Source of the DNA: a virus
DNA length: 64,000 nt
Virus record (IMG/VR): IMGVR_UViG_3300045972_000152
Span: 1-64,000 of that record
Reading direction: 5' to 3' (one strand)
Shown: in pieces, positions 34,132 through 41,618 of the stretch
How the letters are laid out: every line of letters starts with the position of its first letter
Numbering within the stretch: the stretch's first letter is position 1
Translations under genes and position numbers: made by a program
Notes under the pieces: model-generated
Told to the model about the DNA's origin: nothing
The model's database searches: none
Seen by the model: the letters and a program-made list of their open reading frames with translations, nothing else

Positions 34132-34866
34132 TTAGACTCCTATCGTCGTGGCTTCATAGGAATCAAGAAGATCATCAATCGGCGTCATTTCGATAAGCTT
34201 GGGATTAGTCGGCATTGCGTTATTGGCATGCACTACCATATCGCGCAAGGCTATCAATTGTTCCTCGTTCATGTTATCGAGGTCGGCGCTTACGCTAATT
34301 TGGGTATTTGTGATAGTTTGTTCACCTTTTACGTTAACGGTCATCTTCCAATCTTCGGGACGGCGGTTGGTAAGCCAGAAAGTGATAGCCTTAATATCAG
34401 GAAGCACTATCTTCTCAACAACGCTAACCTCTTTGGCCGGAATCTTGACTACCTTTCCAGCATCGTCCTTCTCACGTAGATAGATAGACTTGGTGGTACG
34501 CTCGGCGACCGTATAACCCAACGCACGTTTCAGCAACGCCTGTTCTACATGCTGGGTATCGAATTCAAATTTACCCTGCCGAACAGCGTCACGGAACTCC
34601 TCATGGGTCCGCATCCACATATCAACAGTCTTTTTGCCGACACCAAAGACTCGCGCAAGCTCCTCACTGGTAAAGCCGCGCTCCTTGCATAGGACATTTG
34701 CGATGTGAGGGAACCTGACCGGATCATATACAGCCGGTTGTCCACGCTCCCCCGTAGTGGCGGGAATCTGAATGTCAGGGCGGCGGCGTCCCTCTGCTTT
34801 CGGTCTTTCCCGCTCGCTTATGACTACCGGACCTTTTTTGGTGGAAATGATGGTCGTTCTTGCCAT
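34132..34866 (-). CDS. terS: terminase small subunit
   Basis: 244 residues. After the MARTTIISTK peptide and a basic, disordered stretch comes a helix-turn-helix (TSEELARVFGVGKKTVDMWM, about 70-90) for DNA recognition, then a helical oligomerisation region. ATG 34866 is chosen because AGGTGA precedes it and the shared peptide then starts the protein; an upstream frame to 34875 is open. First gene of the late block, behind the late promoter-like element. Confidence 0.85.
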   Translation of the reverse strand: MARTTIISTKKGPVVISERERPKAEGRRRPDIQIPATTGERGQPAVYDPVRFPHIANVLCKERGFTSEELARVFGVGKKTVDMWMRTHEEFRDAVRQGKFEFDTQHVEQALLKRALGYTVAERTTKSIYLREKDDAGKVVKIPAKEVSVVEKIVLPDIKAITFWLTNRRPEDWKMTVNVKGEQTITNTQISVSADLDNMNEEQLIALRDMVVHANNAMPTNPKLIEMTPIDDLLDSYEATTIGV

Positions 34867-34923
34867 GTCTATCACCTATTCGGAGAAATAAATAGTACAA
34901 CGATGTTGGTGCATTAACACATC

Positions 34924-34965
34924 TATTTTAGAGAAAATACAAATTGTTCATTCTGGTCTTTTGTG
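34924..34965 (-). promoter_or_regulatory. candidate phage late promoter, copy A
   Basis: Minus strand: CACAAAAG, five bases, AATGAACA, thirteen bases, CTAAAATA, ending 58 bases before the small terminase ATG. Two blocks match copy B with identical spacing, and the third block matches with a 4-base difference in spacing. Confidence 0.6.
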
Positions 34966-35089
34966 ACTGTATTTTTTTCTTGCTTTTTGTTTTCACCTCA
35001 GTTACTATGCGGACCCATGAAGTTAACCGCCCTTGGCAGAGGCGGTGCTCATATATCCAAGTTGGTGTGCCTGTTGTTAGGGCCATCGG

Positions 35090-35134
35090 AAAAACCCCCT
35101 TGAATCGGCTGCCACCGGTTCTTGGGGGTTTTCT
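35090..35134. terminator. strong bidirectional terminator
   Basis: A9-type left arm AAAAACCCCC (35090-35099) pairs with GGGGGTTTT (35124-35132); an inner stem pairs 35102-35108 with 35115-35121. Both strands end in T runs. It insulates the late promoter region from the structured region to its right. Confidence 0.8.
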
Positions 35135-35345
35135 CTTTCCGGGTGCAATCATCATAGGTCGTCACCTCGCGGTAGCTATGATGGTGAAGTGCAGTAGTCG
35201 ATACTATGGGGTACGCGTCATATCGACAGGGCAGGGGCGAGCGGTTAGTGCCTGACGCGAAGGTGATTATCTCCACCTAAATGACTGACCAATCGGCCAC
35301 ACGATAATGGAGTGCCCGGGTCTGGGGGTCGCAAGCAGGTGATCC

Positions 35346-35415
35346 TTTTCAGACATACGCCTAGCTTGGATATCGGAACATGGATATCTAGGGTAGGTGG
35401 AGCTATGTCTGAAAA
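35346..35415. other. long stem-loop with 12-bp perfect outer arms
   Basis: Arms 35346-35357 and 35404-35415 are perfect complements. The 46-base interior contains two copies of GGATATC (35369 and 35382 regions) and CCTAG/CTAGG arms, so several alternative folds are possible. It ends 70 bases before the next ATG. It could be an RNA leader or an operator/origin hairpin. Confidence 0.55.
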
Positions 35416-35485
35416 TCGAAGCAGATAATTATAAACCTTAAAATCATCGCGTATTGCGCGTAAACTATCACAAAGGAGAACCATC

Positions 35486-35722
35486 ATGGCAAAGAACCAC
35501 ATGAAGCTGACCGACCACGCCGCAAAAATTATCACCTACCTGAACGCCCAGCCCGGAAAAACCGACACCTTGCAAAATATCGTCAACGCAATGGCTCATA
35601 AGGGAATGGGGCAGGGTATTGTTTCATTCGCTCTCCAATATCTGAAAGATCATGCTCAGATAACTCACAACCTAACGTACCCGAAACCCAACACACCGCT
35701 TCATCATTATACGGCGGTTTAA
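35486..35722 (+). CDS. small helical protein (78 aa), possible winged-helix
   Basis: AAAGGAG precedes the ATG. The sequence DHAAKIITYLNAQPGKTDTLQNIVNAMAHKGMGQGIVSFALQYLKDH has the helix pattern of a small winged-helix DNA-binding domain, which is only an impression from spacing. It lies in the control region between the late block and the early operon, fitting a regulator. Basic Lys/His-rich ends. Confidence 0.6.
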   Translation: MAKNHMKLTDHAAKIITYLNAQPGKTDTLQNIVNAMAHKGMGQGIVSFALQYLKDHAQITHNLTYPKPNTPLHHYTAV

Positions 35723-35740
35723 AAAGAAAATTTTAGGGGG

Positions 35741-35974
35741 ATGATGAAACGAAATTTATATCAATGTTCGTTTTGCAAACAGTGGTTTAACACCACGAAA
35801 GATATCATGATCCAACACACCAAACTCTCCCACTCATTCGAAGTATCAAAACAAATCGAGATATCCAGATTAATGTCTCAGGCCATAAGTCTGTTATCTC
35901 AGATCGAACGAGTAAGAAACGAAACTAAGCCTCCAATAGCCTCCCGTGTAATAGGCGTTAAATACACCGTATAA
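35741..35974 (+). CDS. C2H2-type zinc finger protein with helical tail (77 aa)
   Basis: CSFC and HTKLSH give a C-x2-C-x13-H-x4-H zinc finger in the first 30 residues, followed by a helix rich in Ser, Gln and Arg and a short basic end. Two adjacent ATGs (35741, 35744) follow AGGGGG; the binding site is unusually close, so expression may be weak. A nucleic-acid-binding regulator is likely, since it sits directly before the terminator and the non-coding control region. Confidence 0.65.
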   Translation: MMKRNLYQCSFCKQWFNTTKDIMIQHTKLSHSFEVSKQIEISRLMSQAISLLSQIERVRNETKPPIASRVIGVKYTV

Positions 35975-36007
35975 CCACCTCACTCTCCCCCACTCCTCCT
36001 GCTATTC

Positions 36008-36056
36008 GCCCCCATGTAAAAGCCTACTACAGGCCGAATATGGGGGCCTCTTTTTA
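36008..36056 (+). terminator. intrinsic terminator
   Basis: Stem GCCCCCAT (36008-36015) with ATGGGGGC (36040-36047), an inner GCCT/AGGC pair, then CTCTTTTTA. It ends the short two-gene unit. Confidence 0.8.
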
Positions 36057-36083
36057 CCTACCGTACACCACTTTGTTCCCAGT

Positions 36084-36160
36084 ACCCCCCCCCCCTACCC
36101 CCCCATACTAATTTCTCCCGTATGATATCTTTTTTCCGTAGTACCCCCCCCCACCACCTT
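36084..36160. repeat. poly-C tracts able to form G-quadruplex on the minus strand
   Basis: Three C runs (12, 7 and about 10 bases) each near an AGTACC or TACCC word. The complementary strand has closely spaced G runs of at least seven. This could form a quadruplex or stall polymerases; length errors in sequencing are also likely here. Confidence 0.6.
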
Positions 36161-36801
36161 CGATAACTATTTTAGTTACCTTGTGTTGACTCCGTGCATA
36201 CCCCCGCCTCAGCATGTAACCCCTTCCCCCCGATGAAAAAAGAAGGGGTGGGGGTGCTATAGGATATCTCTCACAATATTAATAGGTTGTAGTTATCAAA
36301 GAATGTGGAAAACCTGTGTAAAACTATTGAACTTGACATAATAGTTGTTACGGGACATTGATTGTATTATGTAACTATTGAATATTACAATGGAAATAAC
36401 AAATCAGCCATAGTGTAAAACATTATTCAACCTGATAACACACAACATATAGTTAATCATCACATATACACCATGCGAATGCTCCATTGTGTGCGTGACA
36501 CATTGCGATGATTGGAGCGTGCAACACATGGCAGCACGTTTTGTATTGGGTAAGTTTTCAGGTGTCGGTGTGGTGAGCGTGGGGTTACCATTGCGGTGTC
36601 ATTATGGTGTGTTTGCGTACTTCATAGTTATCACCTCAACAATCTTTCAAGACATTCCAAGGGGAACACATATAGGGTATAATGGTGCGTTGTATATGGT
36701 ATGTAATGGGGTTGCTGTTGTATGCACTGTATGTATTACCTCGTTTAGTATGCTCCTTTATCACTTTGCTAATCCACCATCGTTTAATATGGTAACCAAT
36801 A

Positions 36802-36845
36802 ATCAACATTCCATATCTGATTAGTGTGATATCTGGAATGTTGAT
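36802..36845. repeat. inverted repeat with 12-bp perfect arms
   Basis: Arms 36802-36813 and 36834-36845 are perfect complements, separated by 20 bases that include a GATATC at 36828. It looks like a protein-binding palindrome or cruciform-forming site within the candidate origin. Confidence 0.6.
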
Positions 36846-37490
36846 ATATCACCTTTCATAGCGTGATATGTTGTGCAGTACATTGTTTAGTTATCAAGTG
36901 GGTTATTGGGGTTATAGTGGGTGTTGCGTCTCAGGGTTGTTTATTTGTGCTGCTTTCGATTTAAGGCCCTTATTATTTCTGATATCAAAACTCTACAGGG
37001 TTTATAGAGTAGGGCTTAACTCCACTTGTATCAAGGGTTTTTCTGATATCTCATAAAATGTTGATATCGGTACCCTCATAGGTACCTGCACTTAGGGGGT
37101 GCTAGCCGTAAAACGCAAATTTGGCGCTTCTGGCTATAAATGCAAATTTTGATATAAGCCCCGTTTCGGACCCCTTATTTTAGACGTGGCACGGGAATTG
37201 CTACACGATATCTATATTACAAATCAGTCTAAAGGTACAGTGCAACGTTCCACCAATCCTGTACTGTATAGTCAGGCACTACATGCTAGGGTGCTAGAGT
37301 GCCATAAATCGTTTTTGGCGGGTGTTCTCCACATAGGGGTTAAATGGTAACTACCGTTTTCCCGGCACGCTAAAAAGAGGTATTTCGATTGAGGGGTTTA
37401 TTCCGATATCAGGCGGGGCCGTGCTAATCCCTTGTTTGGCGCTGTTTTCCAACTTTCTTGCATTTAAATAAAAAACTTGTTTTTAGGGTA

Positions 37491-37519
37491 TTGACATTGT
37501 TTTAGGGGTCTGGTATAAA
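37491..37519 (+). promoter_or_regulatory. sigma70-type promoter for the early/middle operon
   Basis: TTGACA (37491-37496), 17 bases, TATAAA (37514-37519); expected start near 37526, 69 bases before the first ATG. The -35 is consensus and the -10 is one base off. A TTTGGCG word lies about 50 bases upstream. Confidence 0.8.
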
Positions 37520-37594
37520 AAGCGTAAGCGGTTTTTGAGACGCGAACAACGGCAACATGACAGGCGGGGTTAATCACAAAAAGGAGCAATAACC

Positions 37595-37813
37595 ATGAAA
37601 AACAAGAAGATCATTGCAGCACGAATTATTTTTGCAACTGTCGCGGCACAATTTGAGGCAACCGTGTACGCCCACAACGAAACCACTCCTTTTGTACTTT
37701 TGAATTCGCCAATACTGGTAAATGACTTCATTTGCTCATTGGTCGAAATGGGGGTTAAGCGCACCCTTATTCACACCTCCCCCATTTCCGACCTAATCGA
37801 AGTCAGCCTTTAA
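37595..37813 (+). CDS. first gene of the operon, unrecognised (72 aa)
   Basis: Start behind AAAAAGGAG. Basic, moderately hydrophobic N-terminus (MKNKKIIAARIIFATVA) that is not a clear signal peptide, followed by an alpha/beta segment. As the first gene after the strong promoter it may be an early takeover protein, but nothing in the sequence identifies a target. Confidence 0.6.
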   Translation: MKNKKIIAARIIFATVAAQFEATVYAHNETTPFVLLNSPILVNDFICSLVEMGVKRTLIHTSPISDLIEVSL

Positions 37814-37823
37814 ACTAATAGGG

Positions 37824-37960
37824 CAACCGGTTCACACCATGACTAAACAAGAATTCGCCGCCGCTTTCAAACTTGCCTCAAGTGGAAAGGACCCTTTCCG
37901 GCGTTGACACGTCACACCTTTTCGGGTGTGGGTTGCCTGACTTTCAACCGGTTCACACCA
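37824..37960 (+). repeat. 16-bp direct repeat flanking the candidate frameshift gene start
   Basis: CAACCGGTTCACACCA occurs at 37824-37839, ending on the first base of the ATG, and again at 37945-37960 inside the gene. It includes the palindrome AACCGGTT. It may be an operator or translational regulatory pair. Confidence 0.55.
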
Positions 37961-38172
37961 CTATTGACGCCGTTGCCGCTTTGATCCGTTGGCAAGCGTT
38001 GCAATTCAACGGGCAATGGGACGCAACCGAATTAGACAATATGGCATGGATTGCAAAACGCAAGTTCACGCTGATTGACGGCGGCGCATATACCGTAATC
38101 GAAGGGGAATTTACATCGGCGGAAATAGCCGGAATTCGCGCAACATCCCGCATATTTCAGGCAAACGCTTGA
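37839..38172 (+). CDS. candidate +1-frameshifted gene (about 110 aa if fused)
   Basis: ATG 37839 opens a 22-codon frame ending KLASSGKD-PFRR at TGA 37905. The +1 frame continues without interruption to 38172 with LSGVDTSHLFGCGLPDF, AALIRWQALQFNGQWDATELDNM and KRKFTLIDGG. Skipping one C at 37893 gives a smooth join, GKD-LSGVD. The downstream frame alone has only TTG or GTG starts and no binding site. Either a programmed +1 shift, a mutation or a base error explains it. Function unknown. Confidence 0.5.
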
Positions 38173-38173
38173 C

Positions 38174-38221
38174 GGTTAATAGGCGGGTTTAAGGTGACAG
38201 ATTAAACCCCCCGTATTAACC
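38174..38221 (+). repeat. intergenic stem-loop, family copy 1
   Basis: TTAATAGGCGGGTTTAA pairs with TTAAACCCCCCGTATTAA around an AGGTGACAGA-type loop. Nearly identical to copies at 39349 and 41539. No T run follows, so RNA end protection or processing is as likely as termination. Confidence 0.7.
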
Positions 38222-38267
38222 ATCAAACCGTAGTTTGGCGCAACCCTTAACATGAGGAGTAATGACA

Positions 38268-39323
38268 ATGGCATTTAAGACAATCGCGGATATCAGGAAA
38301 GCAATGGTTACCGGCTCTTTCTGGCAAACCTTTCATCACGGCAACACGTCACAGCCGACTAAAAAAGACATGGGTGTCAGGCGGGTGTCTGTTGTCCAAT
38401 CGGGAAAATTCGCCTTTGAAACCATCAAGAGTGACGGTACCATTGCCGACTCGTGGTGTGATTTCCCCAAAAAGGACAGCGTGATTTTTCATGATACTAC
38501 ACCGGCTAGTTTCACCATCACCGAAAGCGGCAAACCCATGTTGACCTATACCATGTCAACAGCACCCGCCGCAACCCCGGCCCCGAAAGCGGCCCCCGTA
38601 ACACCCGCACCGGCCCCCGTGAACCCCGCACCGGCCCCCGTGAACCCCGCACCGGCCCCCGTGAACCCCGCACCGGCCCCCGTGAACCCCGCAACCGCAA
38701 CCCTCAACAAAGGAGTAACCGCCATGACCACCGCAACCAAAAAAGAATTGACCGCAACCGCCGCCGCCATTGTTCGCATTTTCGCCCTTGCCGACTCGGA
38801 CCCCTTTACCGTTCTTTCGAAAAACCCGAAAGCAACGATTGCCGATATCACCGGGGCAATCGTGGAACTGTCGCCGGAATTCACTACAAAAGACTTTGCC
38901 GAAACTACGGCCCCGGAATTCCGTTTCACGGCTGAGGACGTGGCAACTCTGGCTAAAATCGGCGTCACCCCCCCGGCCCCGAAAGTGACCCGCCGCACCA
39001 TGGAAGGGGGCAAGAAAGTCAAAAAGGCAACCGCCACGGCATCGACCCCGAAAAAGGACAGCTACACCCGCAACCATGCTTTCGTTGACGCTTTGAAAAA
39101 GGGCGGCACGAAAAAGGCAATCGTGGCCGATGCCGACAAACTCTATAGGGACAAAAACCCCGGCACGAAAGAGCCGACCGGTAAAGACCCCCTTTTCGTG
39201 AGTGAGGCAATATTCCGGTACAATATGCCAACCTTGCTCCTTTTGGGCATTGTCGCGGCAAATGCCGACAAAGAGCCGGTTTTTACCCTGACTCATGACA
39301 CCGTAACGGCCCCGGCTAAGTAA
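38268..39323 (+). CDS. modular protein with Ala/Pro repeat linker and C-terminal domain shared with 56601-57494
   Basis: ATG 38268 is preferred over 38262 because GAGGAG then lies 8 bases away. N-terminal domain (about 1-95, with GSFWQTFHHG and SWCDFPKKDSV), then a Pro/Ala/Val/Asn repeat linker encoded by a 21-bp tandem repeat near 38600-38700, a helical middle, and a C-terminal domain of about 75 residues. That last domain has TR-x2-A, GGTKKAIVADADKLY and EAIFRYNMP, clearly homologous to the end of the protein at 56601. No enzyme motif. Possibly a DNA- or host-protein-binding tethered domain. Confidence 0.7.
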   Translation: MAFKTIADIRKAMVTGSFWQTFHHGNTSQPTKKDMGVRRVSVVQSGKFAFETIKSDGTIADSWCDFPKKDSVIFHDTTPASFTITESGKPMLTYTMSTAPAATPAPKAAPVTPAPAPVNPAPAPVNPAPAPVNPAPAPVNPATATLNKGVTAMTTATKKELTATAAAIVRIFALADSDPFTVLSKNPKATIADITGAIVELSPEFTTKDFAETTAPEFRFTAEDVATLAKIGVTPPAPKVTRRTMEGGKKVKKATATASTPKKDSYTRNHAFVDALKKGGTKKAIVADADKLYRDKNPGTKEPTGKDPLFVSEAIFRYNMPTLLLLGIVAANADKEPVFTLTHDTVTAPAK

Positions 39324-39348
39324 CGGCAAGGGGTGACCCGCTCCGGTA

Positions 39349-39402
39349 GATTATAGGCGGGTTTAAAGTGGGATGTTGACGCTTTAAACCCCCTATATAA
39401 TC
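39349..39402 (+). repeat. intergenic stem-loop, family copy 2
   Basis: GATTATAGGCGGGTTTAAAG pairs with CTTTAAACCCCCTATATAAT across a short loop; same core GGCGGGTTTAA as the copies at 38174 and 41539. Confidence 0.7.
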
Positions 39403-39446
39403 AACCGCACCATACCCGCAACCCCTACAGGAAAGGAGCGCACCAC

Positions 39447-39536
39447 ATGAAAGTTTGTGATATCGTCTTAATTGCCTTTTGTGCAGTAATCACCGTTCAC
39501 GATATCGCCGGAATACTCCACATGATTTACGGCTAA
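39447..39536 (+). CDS. hydrophobic micro-protein (29 aa)
   Basis: GAAAGGAGCG lies 7 bases before ATG 39447. The 29 residues form a single hydrophobic helix with two Cys and a His (VCDIVLIAFCAVITVHDIAG), so it may be a membrane peptide. Too short for family assignment. The good binding site and the clean spacing to the next gene support it. Confidence 0.5.
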   Translation: MKVCDIVLIAFCAVITVHDIAGILHMIYG

Positions 39537-39577
39537 ATAACACGTCCCATTAACCCCACAACAAAGGAGTAACAAAC

Positions 39578-40576
39578 ATGAAAGCATCGGATTTGGCAAG
39601 TGTTCTTTCCATCATGGTAGCAGGAAAACGCCCTGTATTGGTTACAGGTGCCCCCGGCATCGGAAAATCGGATTTAGTAGCAAGCGTTGCCGGAAATACC
39701 GGGGCCGATTTGGTAATCATGCATCCGGTTGTTTCGGACCCGACAGATTACAAAGGTTTGCCGGGCATTGTCGATGGTGCGGCGGAATTCCTTCCCTATG
39801 GCGAATTACGTAAAATTCAGCACGCCGACCGCCTGACAATCTGTTTTCTTGACGATATCGGGCAAGCAGCTCCCAGCGTGCAAGCGGCATTAATGCAACT
39901 CCTTTTGGCGCGGGAAATAAACGGCGTCAAGATATCGGACCATGTAACATTCATCGCGGCAACTAATCGCCGTGAGGACCGCGCCGGAGTAGGCGGGATG
40001 CTTGAGCCGGTTAAAAGCCGGTTCACGGGCGGCATCGTCAACCTTGAGGTGGATGTTGAGGATTGGATTAATTGGGCGCTTTCGGCTGATTTGCCGATTG
40101 AGGTAATCGCCTTTGTGAAGTTCAAACCGGCGATGCTCCATGACTTCAAAGCAACGGCCGATTTGATCAACTCTCCTTGCCCCCGCACGGTTGCCGCTGT
40201 AGGAAAGGCGTTTGAGCTGGGAATACCTCAGCAATTGGAGTTCGAAGTTTACAAGGGCATCGCCGGTGAAGGGTTTGCATCGGAGTTTCTTGCTTTCGTA
40301 AAAATCATGAGGCAACTTCCTAACGCCGATGAAATTCTGTTGGACCCCGACAGCGTGCCGATGCCTGAGGACCCCGCCGTTTTGTATGCTCTTTCCGGCT
40401 CACTAGCAAGGAAAGCAAGCGAAACCACGATGGAAAGAATTCTGAAGTTTGCCGACCGGATGCCGCCGGAATTTCAGGTCCTTTTGATCCGGGACGCTGT
40501 GAAACGCGACAGAAAATGCACGCACACAAAAGCCTATATCCAATGGGCACAGAAAAACGCTAGCGTACTCATTTAA
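39578..40576 (+). CDS. MoxR-type AAA+ ATPase
   Basis: 332 residues with Walker A GAPGIGKS (24-31), Walker B CFLDDIGQ near 88-95, an ATNRRED sensor segment near 128, and MoxR-like arrangement (VSDPTDYKGLPG, PVKSRF). In bacteria and phages MoxR ATPases act as chaperones with a VWA-domain partner, which here is the third gene of the same unit (41619). A DUF3150-like gene lies between them, as in other phage versions. AAAGGAG site. Confidence 0.85.
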   Translation: MKASDLASVLSIMVAGKRPVLVTGAPGIGKSDLVASVAGNTGADLVIMHPVVSDPTDYKGLPGIVDGAAEFLPYGELRKIQHADRLTICFLDDIGQAAPSVQAALMQLLLAREINGVKISDHVTFIAATNRREDRAGVGGMLEPVKSRFTGGIVNLEVDVEDWINWALSADLPIEVIAFVKFKPAMLHDFKATADLINSPCPRTVAAVGKAFELGIPQQLEFEVYKGIAGEGFASEFLAFVKIMRQLPNADEILLDPDSVPMPEDPAVLYALSGSLARKASETTMERILKFADRMPPEFQVLLIRDAVKRDRKCTHTKAYIQWAQKNASVLI

Positions 40577-40583
40577 CGGTGCA

Positions 40584-40613
40584 GGGGTGTTATGCTGGGA
40601 AAGGTAACACCCC
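40584..40613 (+). repeat. intergenic stem-loop with 9-bp stem
   Basis: GGGGTGTTA pairs with TAACACCCC between the MoxR and DUF3150-like genes. Different sequence from the GGCGGGTTTAA family but in an equivalent place. Confidence 0.6.
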
Positions 40614-40662
40614 GCCCTTTCAACCTACTACAACCGAAATTTAGAGCATACAGGGGGATAAA

Positions 40663-41532
40663 ATGACACCGGTAACCAATGGCGTGAGCCTTACAGAAAA
40701 AGCAATGCTTGTCTCCCTTTCCATTTCATCATGGCAGGGTCGGAAACTTGATAAAACCGCAACCAAAAAGGTACAGGTTGACAATGGGGCCGCCGATGGT
40801 ACGGGGCGATACCACAAAAACACCGTAGCTAAGGAGGCACTAAAGGATATCGCGGCAACCATCGGGGCCGCTCGGACGTTCCACTATGCCAATACCCTGC
40901 CATGGAACGATTTAGGCCAGCGCATTTTACCATCTGCAAACTTCCTGCCCTATACTGAGGAAATGCGGAAACTTAAAACCAACTTCGAAAACGCCGTGAT
41001 GAAGTTTGTTGCGGATTACCCGCAGCACGTACAAGAGGCACGCGCCTTGCTGGGAACGATGTATAATTCTGAAGACTACCCGCAGCAAGGCCAAATCGCG
41101 GGGCGTTTCGCTTTCGAATTCTACGTTGACCCGATACCTAACGCTGGTGACTTTCGGGTTACCCTTCAGTCGGATGAAGTGAACACCATACAGGCACAAA
41201 TCACAGCAAGGGTAGAAGCGGCACAAACCGCCGCTATCGGTGACCTTTGGGACCGCCTGAAAGAGGTACTGGGAAAGGTTGAGGAAAGGCTATCAGACCC
41301 GGAGGCTATCTTTAGGGATAGCCTGATAGATAACATGGTAGAGCTAACGGAGCTTGTACCGCGCCTGAACTTTACCAATGACCGGAAACTTTCGCGTACC
41401 GTTTCCATGATAGAAGATCGGATCAACACCCTTGACCCCTCAACCCTGAGAAACAACCTAGTTGAGAGGAAAGCGGCTGCAAAGGACGCTAAAGCTATTC
41501 TCGATATCATGGCCGGTTATTGCGGCAACTAG
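40663..41532 (+). CDS. DUF3150-like protein
   Basis: 289 residues with the family features: LTEKAMLVSLSISSWQGRKLDKTAT at the start, YHKNTVAKEALKDI, then a helical C-terminal half with VEERLSDPEAIFRDSLIDN. The biochemical role of DUF3150 is unknown, but it recurs between MoxR and VWA-type genes in phages, so it is probably part of that complex or its substrate. AGGGGG site. Confidence 0.75.
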   Translation: MTPVTNGVSLTEKAMLVSLSISSWQGRKLDKTATKKVQVDNGAADGTGRYHKNTVAKEALKDIAATIGAARTFHYANTLPWNDLGQRILPSANFLPYTEEMRKLKTNFENAVMKFVADYPQHVQEARALLGTMYNSEDYPQQGQIAGRFAFEFYVDPIPNAGDFRVTLQSDEVNTIQAQITARVEAAQTAAIGDLWDRLKEVLGKVEERLSDPEAIFRDSLIDNMVELTELVPRLNFTNDRKLSRTVSMIEDRINTLDPSTLRNNLVERKAAAKDAKAILDIMAGYCGN

Positions 41533-41538
41533 GGCAGC

Positions 41539-41580
41539 TTATAGGCGGGTTTAAGGTGACAGATTAAACCCCCTGTATAA
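41539..41580 (+). repeat. intergenic stem-loop, family copy 3
   Basis: TTATAGGCGGGTTTAA pairs with TTAAACCCCCTGTATAA; loop GGTGACAGA shared exactly with copy 1. Confidence 0.7.
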
Positions 41581-41618
41581 CCTTTCCTAACGTCAACCCC
41601 AACAAAGGAGCTAAAACC

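Larger units (their letters stand above)
34867..35485. other. non-coding divergent region between late and middle genes
   Basis: No gene with a credible start is seen. It holds the candidate late promoter (34924-34965), an inverted repeat near 35027-35046, a bidirectional terminator (35090-35134) and a run of stem-loops up to the first plus-strand gene: 35150-35157 with 35176-35183, 35197-35203 with 35221-35227, and 35346-35357 with 35404-35415. No tRNA is recognised. Confidence 0.6.
35975..37594. other. 1.6-kb non-coding region, candidate replication origin/control region
   Basis: No credible gene. From left to right: a terminator; C-tracts of up to 12 bases (36084-36160); an inverted repeat (36219-36226 with 36242-36249); an AT-rich stretch (about 36270-36480) with TGTGGAAAA and TGTGTAAAA words slightly like DnaA boxes; an inverted repeat with 12-bp perfect arms (36802-36813 with 36834-36845); two GGTACC words near 37070; repeated TTTGGCG words; and a sigma70-type promoter at 37491. 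GATATC occurs eight times (36124, 36263, 36828, 36981, 37045, 37063, 37207, 37405). I infer an origin or master control region. Confidence 0.55.

Noticed and set aside
34990-35075. Possible tRNA before the terminator
   Set aside because: Stem arms exist, but there is no T-loop motif, no acceptor pairing and no anticodon arm of correct size. No tRNA was recognised anywhere in the window.
34928-35535. Several ORFs of 75-103 codons on both strands between the small terminase and 35486
   Set aside because: They cross the strong terminator at 35090-35134 and the hairpin at 35346-35415, lack binding sites, and have no protein-like pattern.
36333-36360. Possible promoter starting TTGACA in the AT-rich region
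   Set aside because: No -10-like hexamer at 16-18 bases; the nearest TATTAT is about 26 bases away, and no gene follows.
36489-36824. 111-codon plus-strand ORF in the non-coding region
   Set aside because: No binding site, starts with GTG inside repetitive GTG-rich sequence, and its composition is that of the surrounding non-coding DNA. It also runs through the 12-bp inverted repeat at 36802.
38600-38700. Tandem 21-bp repeats (also 42050-42110 and 56900-57220) as possible CRISPR array
   Set aside because: Repeats are contiguous, in frame and encode protein linkers; there are no unique spacers.
38546-39329. Minus-strand ORFs with long Gly-rich repeats opposite 38268-39323
   Set aside because: Mirror image of the Pro/Ala repeat linker on the other strand; no start signal.
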